A DNA stretch of 64,000 nucleotides from Glycine soja (GCF_004193775.1 NC_041019.1:51869928-51933927), one strand, 5' to 3'; positions 50,101-62,328 are shown, counted from the first letter of the stretch. Made by a program: numbers and translations. The notes: a model not told the origin generated them from the sequence alone.

Positions 50101-53100
50101 CATTATTAGAAAATAGGTTTTCTAAATAGGTTATTAAGGACTTTTAACATAAGTTATTAATTAATGTTGAAATTATTAATATTAATATCGGTTGTTGTTT
50201 AAAAATTAATGTTGTTTTCTTATCAGAAAATCGATGTTGTCAGTAAATAACAACATAAGTTTTTCTTGTTTTTTGCTCAAAATAACATCGTTTTTTTTAA
50301 AAAAAATCACTATTGTTTTATGGGTTTTTTTAAATATTCTATTTGTTTTTTTAATTATCAACCTGTAATTAATTCATATCACACTTTATCATTCAAAATT
50401 GTAAAAAAACACATAAAAGTAGTCATGCACAAAAAGTTATAAACAAAATATATCAATATATCATGCACCAAGAGTAGTTATAAACATTTAATATACCATA
50501 AATGTGTTCAACATGCTCCAATATTTCTTACAAAATAGCTTATAAAAAAAATTTATAAATTGATAATATTAGAGTAGTAACACACTTTAATTATAAATAA
50601 ATTCAAAATAAAATAAAGTTAGAAGTTACATCTGGGAACTCAAATATAATTTGAGATTTTGGAAGTAAAGTATGTGATTATGCAAAATCCCTCCATTTAT
50701 TTTCAATTTTTGCAGTCTTCCTATGATGATTATAAACTATTCTACATTTCGTAGTTCTTTCCAAGCTCAGATGGATGAATCTTGCAGCTTTTATAAATGA
50801 ATACATGGTACTTGACACATCTTGAAATTAACATAAAATTTATGTTAGATATCTATATGATTTTAAAATTTGACATACAAATGAGTGTTTAATTACTCAC
50901 CAAAATGATGCAAGTCACTTTGTACTCATTCATGAGGACTTTAAAAGTGATTGAGTTAGAAACTTAGTGGTACAAGGAGTGTCATTTAGGGTAAGCTTTT
51001 GGTTCAGAGATGCTTTTGAAAGTGAGGAGGAAACACTCTATCCATAATGGGTCAAGGTCACTAGATGAGTTCTAGTGAGCCCATAGAACGCTCTAAGTTT
51101 TATCCATCCAGTAAGTTGAGTTGAACTCATTAGATCTTGGTTATATGTGACAGAGTGCATGTTGCCACTAGAGTGTAGCATATGCTAAGTAGGTTCTAGT
51201 TCATCCTTTCATCTTACAACAAATGACCTACTGACTTCACTGAAAGGCTACATTTAACAAGCAAAATAATATAAGCAAAAGTGTTATATAATGTCATGTT
51301 TATTTGAGAATAATGTTGAAATTTCTAACCTGATCCATAACATGAACAGGGTTGAACATTTTCTCAACTTTTTTGTTAATCTTCTTCATCGTGTTAAACA
51401 TTTCCTTCCAGTTCTGTTGATATTCATCCATCGTTTCTAAACTCCATTTACAATATAAGCATGACATTAAGTACATTTTTTCAAACAATAATGAGGAACC
51501 AAAACCATGCAAACAAACAATAGTGAGGCCTATGTTGTCAAAAACAACCAAAATTAGAACCATGCAAACAACCAAAACACCAATAAATCTACAAAACAAA
51601 CAAAATAGACAATGAATTTAGTTAAAATTGTTAAGTGCTCTTGTTAGGGAGGAACCACAACCATGACACCATCAATCACACTATCTAGATTTGTGTCCAC
51701 ATGCGCAAGCCCCATACACACCAAATTCACACTCAACTTCACCACATTACCTCTATGATATAGTTACAAATTGATCAATCTGTAATACATTTTTTTATTA
51801 AAGATTTCTCAATCCATAATAATAAAAAATTACATATAAGTCAATCTCTAATATATTTGCAACATGAATTAGTCAATCTATAATGTATTTTTTTTACGGA
51901 TTGAGCAATCTATAATAAAAAAAATGCATTATGGATTGACCAATCAATAATATATTTGTATTATAGATTACATAATTTGTCCATTTTCCAACACATCCTG
52001 ACAACATCTACTTTTTGTTCTCGTCATCGTCACCCAAACTCATTTGCATCAAACCCACCAGACCCAAAGCACTCCACAAGGCCTTTTCTAGGTTGCCCCT
52101 AAAAGAAAGAATCTTAACGTAAATAAGAACAAGCAGCAACTCTAGAGGAGAGAATCTGGGAAGGTTGTTGTGCGAATAGTGATTTGACTATTGGGTGTCT
52201 AATTTGTGATAACGAATCAAATGTAGTTCAGGATGTAGGCTCTTATCAAATGGTCTGATTTATTTTCATCCCTACCTATCACCATAGATCACCTATATAG
52301 CTAGAGATAATACACCATTTAAGAGTTTATATTCTCAACCTGTTAAATAATTCATATACAAAACTTTATAATACTTCAATATGCAAGAGTACAAGAAATA
52401 ACCTATAAATTCAAGTTATTTTGAACATGAGCTATAGCACTTTCCTTCCATGTATTGTACAAGCACTAGACGTGTAACTCGAAAAGAATAAATGAGTTAT
52501 TAATTAAATAAATAAATAATATATTAGAAACTTTCATGCATGTATTATTTCAAATTTAACAAATTAATTATATTTTTTTATTATATTTATTACATATTTC
52601 AAAACTTTAAACTGTCACAAGTAATATATTTTTCAACGTGTACGGAACTGGAGTGGTGAGAGTGACCAAGGAGTGTGAGACCCATGAAGCATGAGTCACA
52701 AGTAGTAGTGCGTACACGATACAGTGTTCACTTAACAAGTATTCTTAAATTTTAAGGCAGGCGTGGAACTTTATATCTTCCACAAGACGAAGATTAGGGT
52801 GCAAAAGTGAAACTACTTTCGCACCCAACGCAAGTTTCGAAATGATCAAATAATGAATTGCGTCCATCCGATTTAATAATTAAAAATGAAACGGTTCAGA
52901 TTTTTTTAAGACAACCGGTTGTAAGTTTTTTATAGGGAGACATGATGCTTTGATTTTGAAACCACTATGTAATTAATGAAAGGTGTGCTGCTTCGATTTT
53001 GAAGCCACATTTGTGTTAATATTGTTTTTTTTAAAAAAACTGATGTTAACAATTACATGTTAACATCGGTTTTTACAAAAACCGATGTCAATAAATTGAT

Positions 53101-53197
53101 CTTAATTATAAGTATGTCACAGCGTTTGTGTTAATATTGATTTTTTCTAAAAATCGATGTTAACTTGGCAATGTTAAATGTATAATTTTTAGTAGTT
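50101..53197. mobile_element. Possible degenerate CACTA-type element
   Basis: The left edge CATTATTAGAAAATAGG resembles the CACTATTAGAAAA terminus of legume CACTA elements. The right edge, reverse-complemented, is AACTACTAAAAATT. Near both ends are repeated dyads of ACATCGGTTTTT and its complement (50175-50300, 53010-53155), as in CACTA subterminal repeats. The interior has no transposase frame. The 3-bp flanks do not match (ATA, TTC). Both termini are mutated, so the boundaries are tentative. Confidence 0.4.
53063..53088. repeat. Perfect 12-bp inverted repeat
   Basis: ACATCGGTTTTT, then AC, then the exact reverse complement. Related imperfect copies lie at 53005-53060 and 53125-53160, and a weaker set at 50190-50300. 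They probably mark the subterminal region of a CACTA-like element. Confidence 0.85.
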
Positions 53198-55871
53198 TTC
53201 TTTTTGTCCTCAAGTGTCATATCAGTTTATAAAAATTTTAGTAACTTTTTACTCCAATAGATTATTTTATTTGGGTACTACATCTTAATTTACATGTTTC
53301 TAAATTTATATTTTAATATTTTGCTTTCAAATATAATTAATTTGTACTTTTTTCTTTCAAATCATAAATATACCAAAAAAATTGATATACTCTTGAAGCT
53401 TAATTAATTTTTTTGAAAAATAAATTTTAATAAAAATTACATTACATTAATTTTGGGTTGACAAAAATTAAAAATTAACAAAATTACACCATAATAAATA
53501 CATATTTTTAATCTTCTATTTAGTCTCCATATATATTTTAAATTTATATTTTTAATATTTACATTATGTTATCACTATAATTAATAATTTTGGTTAGAGT
53601 TATCTTTTATCATATAATTAATTATAATTCCAACTATTATAAAATTAAAACAATCAAATTTTAGTTAGAGAATCTTAGCTTTTATTATATAATTAATTAT
53701 AATTATAAACATTATAAATTAAAAAAAAAAAGGTTTTCAACTTAGCCAAATAGTATTGTGTGATCTATATAGGTCATTTTATTTAATGGAATAAGATTTT
53801 TTTTAATTGTTATTATTTGTTGTATTATAAAATTTAAGAATTGAATTTGATATAAAATTCACAAGTTAAGATATAGTTACATTAATTTCATAATTTTATT
53901 TAAATAGATAAATATAATAGATAACTAAACATATACATTAATATAACTAATTTGTTGCCGCTAATTTAAAAGTTAGCATTATTTTAGTTAAAATAATACT
54001 AAAATGATTTTATTTTAATGCATCTCAACTAATAAATTAATATATATTGAAAATGACTCTCAATTGAAGTTTAGGGTAAACAATTAAAAATAGATTGTAA
54101 ACAAAATGTTTGGTTGACATTTTTTTCAATTAAAATACAAATTGTATATTGTAAATATTTATTAGTTATGAATTTATTAAAAATACTTATTATTACTTTT
54201 AATGATGACATAATTTAAATATTTAAAATATATATTTATGATGCATTGTAATAATAATTGATCTCGGCAATTGTCGACCAGGAAGTATCCTTTCATAAAA
54301 GGGTTTCTGATTTTCTCTTACTCGAAGTTTTTCGTCCATATTTCTCAAGTGATGTCTAGGCCAAAGAACAAGATTGTTACAAAACATATTTCGACAAATG
54401 ATTATCATATCTTTCGATGGATTAAAATAGAGAAATGATATAAATAGAGACATTAAAGAGGATAAAAAAGCAATGATATTCTCTCAAATTTGGAATATGT
54501 ATTTTTTACTCACATTTTGTAGTTGGATATTGAATATAAATCTCTAAAATCAATTTACATTCATATAAATATTTACATATAAATAAGACAACTACAAAAG
54601 ATAGGAACCATTTGGTTTGAAAGACATGATAAATTTACAAAACTCATTCACACGGTCGTTCAATGTTATCGAGTTTTGGTAAACTTGCATGAAGCTCGTG
54701 TAATTTTTAATTTTTTATGTATATTTTTTAAATATTAGTTATATAAAAATCAAGTCATAAAATAATTAATAAATTGAATTTTTGCATTTATTATATGGCC
54801 ACGTCCCTTTCTTGTCACATTCTATCGATTTACCAAAATAAATATAGTAATAGTGTATCAATCATTATAAATTTATCCAAATTATAATAATGAGTCACAA
54901 TCTATTGTAGTAAAGAGTGAAAATATGTTTTTTTAAAATAGAGAGATGAAATTAAATAATTTAAATAAAAAAAATGAACTGAAAGAGTAATTTATTAACT
55001 TTTCAACTAATTAATGTATTATTTTTTACTATCTAGGTAAATTTGAATTTTCTTTTATACCTATTTAATATTTTCTCTTATTAGATAACTCCTTAATTCC
55101 TTTTGTTATCATTTGTTTTTATATTTCAAATATTCAATTTGTTGTCTGTCATGATTTTGTTAGGGTAATTAAAGTTTATTTTTATAATTAATTTTCAATT
55201 TTAATCATTGTTTTAAAAATCATATTGCCCTAGTTAGTTCAACTAATTATACCAACAAAAAATGGTATGGTGATTGATTCATTAACTTTAAAAATTTAAA
55301 TCATCTCAGAACTCGTAAAAATGAGTCTGACCGACCCAAAACTAATAAATTAAAAGATAGGATCTTTTTTAAAATAATATTGTTTTAATTTAATATAAAA
55401 TGATTTTAAGATAAATAAAAACACCTATTTAAATATCGTACAAGTATAAATTGTTTTGTCAATTATTATTCAACTTGGTCTCTCTATTTTTAAAATATTT
55501 AACTTTATACTCTAATTTTAAAAAGAAAAAAAATGTGTTTTTTATCCCTAAACTAATCAAACTTGGTTTTGATCCCTGTGATTTCTTGCCCACAATAAGA
55601 TATCCTCTATATTTTTAGAATTTTTAACTTTGTCCAGCAATTTTGAAAAGGAAAAAATGTTTTTTTATTCCTTTATTCTTGTTGTGACTTTTTACTAAGG
55701 TATACTCAAAGTCAGAAGTCATGAGACTAATTATTTTAAAAAATAAATATATATTATCTTTGTTTCTAAATATAAGATTCTTTTTTTTTAATTTTGTTTT
55801 ATCCTTTTTATAAGATTCTTTTCAAGTTGTCTTTTGCATTAGTTATTATTTTTTTTATCCAAATACTTTTA
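53198..55871. other. Intergenic, very AT-rich
   Basis: No gene is supported. The 76-codon minus frame at 54223-54453 has no recognisable features. A diverged member of the repeat at 43640 occurs at 55210-55470. Confidence 0.55.
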
Positions 55872-56029
55872 GAGTATGTTTGGATGAAAAAATTTAATAG
55901 GGTAATTTAATTTTTTAAAGAATTTTAATTACTTTTCAATTAAATAAATAAGATGTTTGAATAAAAATTTAAAAAAAAAAATAAAATTTAAGTATTTTGA
56001 TCAGAGATTTTAGTTAACTTAAATATTAG

Positions 56030-56068
56030 CATTTCAAATTCTTTCATTTTATGAAAGAATTTGAAATG
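56030..56068. repeat. Perfect 18-bp hairpin
   Basis: CATTTCAAATTCTTTCAT is followed after three T bases by its exact reverse complement. It lies about 160 bases inside the left end of the putative PIF element and at the junction between AT-rich and gene-like sequence. Confidence 0.95.
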
Positions 56069-56089
56069 TTGTTGTGCTGTAGGATACCT

Positions 56090-57130
56090 AGGATAACTCC
56101 ACGACAGATTCTCCCGAAAACCTCCGCACTTGTTCAGCTGTCGGCGGTGGTTTCTGGTGATTGCATCGGAAAGGAAGAAGAAAAAGAAGGTGATTGTGTT
56201 AGGATTTCGATAGGTTCTCTCTCGCTCCTTCATTCTTGCAAAGTTTCTCACTCTTCTCTCTCTCTTGGAACAATTTCTCCCTCTGCATTATTCCAAAAAA
56301 GGTGCCGGTCACAAGCAAGGTCAGTTCTCGCCTCCACCAATGCACTTTTCAAATAGATGGTTCATTTTTCATTATTCCTACAATTATTATTTCTATCTCT
56401 ATCTTTATTGTTCAATCTAAGCGTAATAAGGCGTAGATCTAGAAATCACGGTGTTCATTTATTTCTTGTCTATTTTCATATGCTATGTAGTTTGTGCTGG
56501 AATTTCTAATTCTTATTGTGCCTTGTTCGTGCGCAGATTCTGTATTCCGTATGAATGATCTGTCTAAATGTTATTTACTAGTTGTTTATGTTAATATTCG
56601 GTTTGATTCTGCCAATTGCCTTCGTGACATAATTTGGTTTAAGTGTGGATGAGTTGCCTGAAGCCGTGCAAAAGCAATCCGCGATTGAAACTTGAGTGCT
56701 CGTTGGTAATTCCATTGGATCATCAATTAAAAGTATTTATTCAGGTCTAGTTAAAGCTTAAGATTGAGTGCTTGTGGATTTAAGGATTTAGTGGATTTGG
56801 ATGGACTGCATCTATAATACCCACTTGTTAATGTAGAAATCTGAGGGAGATACCTATGTCTGAAACTTAGTAATTGAATTGAAGCTGAATCTTCCTGTTG
56901 TTTTTGTCTTGTTCTTCTTTAGAGTGAGAAAATCTTATCAATTTAAGAATTTAGTTGCTGTTAAAACAAGACATTGAGACATTTAGGATTAAACTTTTTT
57001 ATGTTATTATATGTTTTCATTGTATTGAGGTTTTCTCTTGTTTTTGTGCGAAGTGTGTTCAATAAACAAATATTGATCACTAATTTATACATTGCTTCCT
57101 TGTCTGATAATATTGGTTAGCACTCATCCG
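56090..57130 (+). other. Gene-like non-repetitive segment, no assignable product
   Basis: The composition changes to about 45 percent GC at 56090-56350, with pyrimidine-rich leader sequence (CTCTCTCTTGGAACAATTTC). A 101-codon plus frame (56051-56356) starts within the hairpin and matches no family I know. Several candidate GT and AG splice sites follow. It looks like the 5' leader and first intron of a host gene, possibly captured. I cannot name a gene. Confidence 0.3.
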
Positions 57131-58191
57131 ATGAAAATCTATTGTACCAGTTTTATAATTAACGAGAAAGCCAGCTGAATTTAAATATTGAGGTGTCACA
57201 ACACTAGTTTTAATTCTTCAAATAACAGAGGTTTTCACTGTAGTTAATCCTTTGTAGACTGTTGTCATAATGACTGCAATGTGATAGGAAATTAGTCACA
57301 AAGTGGGATAGGCCCTTCAAGATGTATTCTTGAAGGCCCAAACCAGATAAGGCCTGATGCTTTGTGTCTGTTTTGTGGAGGGGTAGTGGAAGTTAGTTAG
57401 AGGAACTTTTGATTTGCTTAGCTCGGTGTAGAAAAGGGAGGGACATAGAAGAAAGTAAGAAACTATTGATGCTGGAATCACTTGCTGCAATCTTTTCATA
57501 AGAATCTATACAACAACCAATTTGCATTTGTAGATCCCTTTTATCCCAATAAGCAGACACTTTTCTTCCGGTTTCTAGGATTCTTGGATCCTTTGATTTC
57601 TAGAAGGTTAAAGGTTGATGGCGTGTGGCATAGTTATGTTTGTAGTTATGACGCATGTCCTTAATAAACTGTGTGTGGTTGTTAATTGTAAGTTTTGTTG
57701 GTGGCTGGTTCCAGGCCCTGAGATTCGGTGGAAGTGATCGAGTCTCGACAATTTGATGCCTGCAATCCCTGAATGGGTTTAGATTCAGGGGCCTCGAAAC
57801 CAACATTTTTTTCGTTTGCTATGAGAAAGGATTTAGGATTGTGCAGCCCTAGAGTACATTTTTTTTCCTATATAGAAGAGAGGTTTGGGAGTGGGGACAA
57901 TTACCAACTTAGAAAATAAAATGACTAAATAAAAGTCAAATTTTTTATCCAAGATGATGTTATGAGAAAAAATTAGGATTCGATTTTTGTAAAACATAGT
58001 ATCTTTGTAGAAAAGGATGAAAACCTTTATAAATACAATTAAACCCTTAACTGAGATTAGTTTTATAATCCTACTATGGAGAAAAACTTTATAAATACAA
58101 CTTGAACCCTGTCAAGGATTGGTATGATGCCAACACAAAAGGCCTTGACATCTGCATAGCTAGCTTTGGAGCTTCTTTTCTAGCCATAGCA

Positions 58192-58272
58192 ACATCCAAA
58201 GGGTTCATGGAAGCCAAGTAGCCTCCGTCCCTTGTTTGAATTACATCCAAAGGGTTCATGGAAGCCAAGTAG
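58192..58272. repeat. Short tandem duplication
   Basis: A 30-base unit starting ACATCCAAAGGGTTCATGGA occurs at 58192-58221 and identically at 58243-58272, a period of 51 bases. On the minus strand it repeats YLASMNPLDV in one open frame. No family match. Confidence 0.9.
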
Positions 58273-58541
58273 CCAAGTAGCAACATCCAAATCATAAGTA
58301 CTTGGAACTTTGCTTTTAGAAATGGCCAATTGACTTGGAACTTTGTTTTGTTTGATCAAAATTAAATATTTTTTTTAAATTCTTTAACCAATATCTTAAA
58401 AATACTTGTCAGCTTTTGCAGTGGATGTTGAGAAAATAAGCTAGTCCATAGCAGTAATAAAAAAAATGGACAAAACTATAGGATAGGCCACTAATTCAAG
58501 TGCAGTAAGATTGTAAGGAAGTAATTACGTTTTAGAAACTG

Positions 58542-58819
58542 ACCAGAATGTCTAAACCACCATAATTTTCTTTCAACCAGTCAGCAAATTGGTTGATGGA
58601 TGAAGGATCCAATATGTCAAGTTAATGACAAGCCACCTCCATGAGGCCACCTTCTTGCAAGACTTTAGCTGATTCAACACCAACACTTTCATCTCTTGAA
58701 GTCAGTACAACAGTCACTCCATGACCAGCAAGTTGCCTACATATCTCAAACCCAATTCCTCTGTTTCCACCTGTAACCACAACAACAGTTTCCTTGGACC
58801 CCCACCTATGCATACCCAA
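58542..58819 (-). pseudogene. Short-chain dehydrogenase/reductase fragment (2b-like), with a nonsense codon
   Basis: The minus strand encodes [20 protein letters not shown], the TGxxxGIG dinucleotide-binding motif at the start of a classical short-chain dehydrogenase. It continues through [20 protein letters not shown] and, after a TAA at 58624-58622, in the same frame through LDILDPSSINQFADWLKENY to LDILV at about 58542. The NNAG and catalytic YxxxK parts are absent, so only the first coding part is present. It resembles plant SDR2b / salutaridine-reductase-like proteins. The in-frame stop and truncation make it a pseudogene, perhaps carried inside the surrounding transposon. Confidence 0.8.
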
Positions 58820-59973
58820 TTACACAAAATAATAACAGAGTAAATATATTATGTGAATCTTATGTCCAAATGACATATGAAGATGATCGATTAAAGGTTC
58901 TAAGCAACCTAAATTTTGATCTACATAGCTAGGAAAAATTATTAGGAAATTTTGATCTATCGTCTTAGTCAATTTCTTCGTGATACATATTCAAAAAAAA
59001 TTAATTTATAAAAAAGTTAACAATACTTAATTATATGTCATATGAAAACTAGTTGATACCTTGACCCCTCACCACTTAATAATTTCCCTATAGTCAGACA
59101 CTTTTAACAATCACAAGCTCATGATGATGAGAAAGCAAAATTATATTAAATTCAAGGTTTTAAATTACAGCTGTGATTGAAATTGAATTTTATTGTAATC
59201 CTTGATATTGCATGAAATTTGGATAAATGTAGCTGCAATTACAATTGTAAAAATCTTGACTTCCCGGCAGAAATTGCATTTCCTACAGTTATAACCTTAA
59301 TTAAAGTCTAATTGCACAATAAAAAAAATCAATATAGCCATAGGACTATGAGACATGGTAGATAGCTTGGACATCAAACCTCTGGTGATCAGAATAAGGA
59401 ATGGTTCTCAAAAGAGAAATTTGTTGCAATCTCTTTTCTTTTAGGTCCTTTGATTTTTCTTTGTGCCCCATCTTGTCTATCTCTGTGTGGATTTAGCACC
59501 GATGAAGCTTAAAAAAAATAGGAATCTCCCACAAGCAATTCAACTGCTGGTCCATACACTTGGCTAAAGCACTTATTGCAAGACTAGATTATTTTTTATT
59601 TGGCTATGATCATGCTTCTTTTGGGCTTTATCTCATTCATTTTCGAAACAAAATTATGATTAGTTACCTAAGAATTCTTGATTAACTAAAAGAAGTATAA
59701 AAAAAAAGTTAATGCATAATAAACTTGTCAGCACTAGGATTTTTTAATGTATAATAAACTTGTTATTGCACTAGGATTTCAATACAAATTCTGTTGTGCC
59801 TCATAGGTAAGGGAAAGAAAACTTTACTCATAATTTTATGCATTATATATACTATTTGTTATTTTCTTTTTTTTCTTTCTTATAGAACTTTTGTGAATAG
59901 CTTATTAAAGTTAATAACATCCTTTGTTATTATATTACTTTTCTTTTAGTTATATAGTGTGGATAGTCAAGAA

Positions 59974-60654
59974 ATGGAAAGTAGTATAGTTGATGCTTCG
60001 GTTGCTTCAAGAAAACGTAGAAGAGATGAAGAGGAGGAAGAAGAACTTGAACAAGTATTTTTCATTATTGTTAGTGTTGTCACTATGTTTTTGGGTGCAC
60101 TGACTTGGTATCATGACAAGTACTTTGTTAAGGAACCTGCCCGAAATTTGGAATTAGAAAGGCATAGTTTCCTCAATCGATTCAAAGTCATTCCTAATTG
60201 GGATGATATTGTTGACCTATGTGCAAAGGATAGAGCTACTGGACTCGAAGTAGAAAATACATTAGATGCAAATGATATCATGAGCAAAGAAACAAATGAA
60301 GAGGAAGCAATTCATAGTGTGAGTTTTGACTTAGAGGGATCAAGTTCTGCCCACGAGAAAAAACATTCGCCCAAGTAAGAGTGGAGAGAAAGAAGGGATG
60401 ATTTCCTCAATGAAAGAAATAGTCGAGTCATTGAAAGAATTTGTTGAAGTGACTAAGAAGACGGAGAACAAAAAAAAATGAAGATAAAAGAAGCTCAAGA
60501 AGTGGTGAGTGAGCTAGATAATATACCTAATTTTAATGGTGCACTTAGACATAGAGCAATTGATTGGTTGACAGAAAATCCCATTAAGTTTGGGATTATA
60601 AAAGTTCTTCCATTGGATGAGAAAGAGGATTGCATCTTATCTTTTATGCCTTGA
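59974..60654 (+). pseudogene. PIF/Harbinger-derived fusion: transposase N-terminus joined to Myb/SANT-like C-terminus
   Basis: The first frame (59974-60378) starts MESSIVDASVASRKRRRDEE. It runs through a hydrophobic stretch and YFVKEPARNLELERHSFLNR, which is the N-terminal pattern of plant HARBI1-like transposases. It then switches to WDDIVDLCAKDRATG and acidic sequence typical of the Myb/SANT-like ORF1 protein. After a TAA, ORF1-like sequence goes on in another frame (MISSMKEIVESLKEF from 60398). Past a nine-A run it returns to the first frame (60478-60654: KIKEAQEVVSELDNIPN, RAIDWLTENPIKFGI, ending LSFMP). The catalytic DDE region is absent. The likely origin is a deletion joining the element's two genes, followed by frameshifts. 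Family names come from recall of pattern, not from a search. Confidence 0.6.
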
Positions 60655-61236
60655 TGTCAAATTACAGGTACGTTTGATATCATGACAAGTATGTTGATGT
60701 TGTATGATTATGTTTTACATTTATATCTTTCATTTTATATAACAAATTATGTTTTAACAAATATGATTTGTTTAGTGACACTTAACATTATGTTTTCTTT
60801 TGCAGAAAATATGTGAAGGAATTCCTGTGTTGAAGCAAATGCAATTAGAAAATTTAGAATTATTTTGAAAGTTGGACTTATTTTGTGACTAGATTTTATT
60901 TTAGTTCAAGTTTTTTTTATGTAATTGCATTACTGACCAATGACTTCGGCAAAAAAACAAGTTTTATCTATAGACTTCTAAATGACATTCTATGGTGAAA
61001 TGGTACTAAATATTGTTTATGTTGTGAGTGGTGTAGTGTGTCGTAAATGAAATAATAATTTAAATAGTTAAATTATATATTTTTAATTGAAATAGATTAA
61101 AATAATACATATTTATTGAAATATCACACTCGACAAATAGTACATAGAATTTATTAATGAAAAAAATAATTATTTTATTAAAAAATTGTTTTATTAAAAT
61201 ATAAAATTTTAAAAGAGAATGCATTTGATTATTTTA

Positions 61237-61404
61237 TCAAAATAAGAAAATTTAAAAATGAAGAAATTCAATTTCCTTATCCAAACACAAAATTTTGAAA
61301 ATGAAGAAATTTAATTTTTTATCCAAACACAAAATTTTAAAAATGAAAAAATTTAATTTTTTATCCAAACACAAAATTTTAGAAATGAAAAAATTTAAAT
61401 TGAA
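61237..61404. repeat. Subterminal 42-bp tandem repeats
   Basis: ATCCAAACACAAAATTTT plus GAAATTTAATT-like sequence recurs with a 42-base period at 61279, 61321 and 61363, with a partial copy before. All lie just inside the right end of the putative PIF element. Each carries the ATCCAAACAC word also found in the terminal repeat. Confidence 0.85.
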
Positions 61405-61471
61405 GTATTTAAAATTCTCAGAATTTAAAATTTTTTAGAATTTTAAATTTCCTCATCCAAACACGCTCTTA

Positions 61472-62089
61472 ATTACTTTATAATAAATGTCATGTATTAA
61501 AATATAAATGCATTTTCTCTCTTACAAAGATTGAATAAAAAGATTATCATAGATTAATTAATTAAGTGGAAAAATAATACAAATTAACAAATTCAATGTT
61601 ATCTTAACTTATTAACCAATTTTTTAAAAGAGTATGAATTAGTTAAAAGATTATTTTATATTTAGTGACAAAATTGGAAAAAAAATTAATGTGCTTATGT
61701 TCAATTTTATTAACGTTAGTATCAATTTGAATGAATTTTTTTTCTTAATCCTTCAATTCATGAGAACAAATGAATCCTGATTAATTTAGAGTTCGGTTTG
61801 GACTAAATAAAATATGATTAAAAATTATTTTTATCAAAGATCAAACTCGAATATTCATCAAATCAAATGATTCAACCTTAACATTAATGACTTGTGTTCT
61901 ATCCCTTGAATTGAATGCAATGATAAAATTGGACATTTTCTTAAAATTAAAAGATTAAGTTAAACATTTTTAAAATAAAAAGACCTGATTAAGTAATTTA
62001 AATAATAAAAAACAAAGGAATAATTTAACCATCTTTACTTAATTTGACTAGTAGTACAGTGTTCATTTGACTAGTTTCCACCTTCCACG
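61472..62089. other. Intergenic, AT-rich
   Basis: Nothing seen other than AT-rich sequence. It separates the putative transposon from the tandem cassette region. Confidence 0.5.
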
Positions 62090-62328
62090 ATGTTACTAAC
62101 AAAACTTCAGTCTTATCTCAACCAATCCTTTGTTTCTCTTTCTGATGCACTTGCCAATAAATTAAACTCAAACAGTCCTTTGTTTCTCTTTCTGATGCAC
62201 TTGCCAATAAATTAAACAAAGAAATTGAGCCTTTACTTTCAACATTATCGAGATATTCTTCTTCTTCTTCAGGGACTCACCATTTTTCTTCTCCTTCAAT
62301 TCTTCACCATGGATCGTGTCAGCCATAG
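62090..62328 (+). pseudogene. Broken coding-like segment with a 50-bp tandem duplication and the first exon cassette
   Basis: An ATG at 62090 opens MLLTKLQSYLNQSFVSLSDA, then LANKLN. A 50-base duplication (62126-62175, repeated from 62176) then shifts the frame and leads to a TAA. In the frame of the second copy, the reading continues NKEIEPLLSTLSRYSSSSSG and onward to a TAG at 62326-62328. The duplication is not a multiple of three, so it breaks a frame that otherwise reads through. The same stretch contains cassette 1 (ATG at 62309, donor GT at 62329). The product is not recognised, and both readings are tentative. Confidence 0.35.

Larger units (their letters stand above)
55872..61468. mobile_element. 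Probable PIF/Harbinger-type DNA transposon with captured sequence
   Basis: The left end is GAGTATGTTTGGATGAAAAA and the right end, reverse-complemented, is GAGCGTGTTTGGATGAGGAA. The match is 20 of the first 24 bases. Both ends are flanked by TTA (55869-55871, 61469-61471), the 3-bp target duplication of PIF/Harbinger elements. Inside, near the right end, is a frame built from PIF-type transposase and Myb/SANT-like ORF1 pieces (59974-60654). A short-chain dehydrogenase fragment (58542-58819) and gene-like leader sequence (56090-57130) suggest captured host DNA. The ends are AT-rich and GTTTGGA is a common word in soybean, so chance pairing is possible. Confidence 0.55.

Noticed and set aside
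51300..51599. 99-codon minus frame in the possible CACTA element as a transposase piece
   Set aside because: No CACTA transposase motif; looks random.
54223..54453. 76-codon minus frame
   Set aside because: No similarity or context support.
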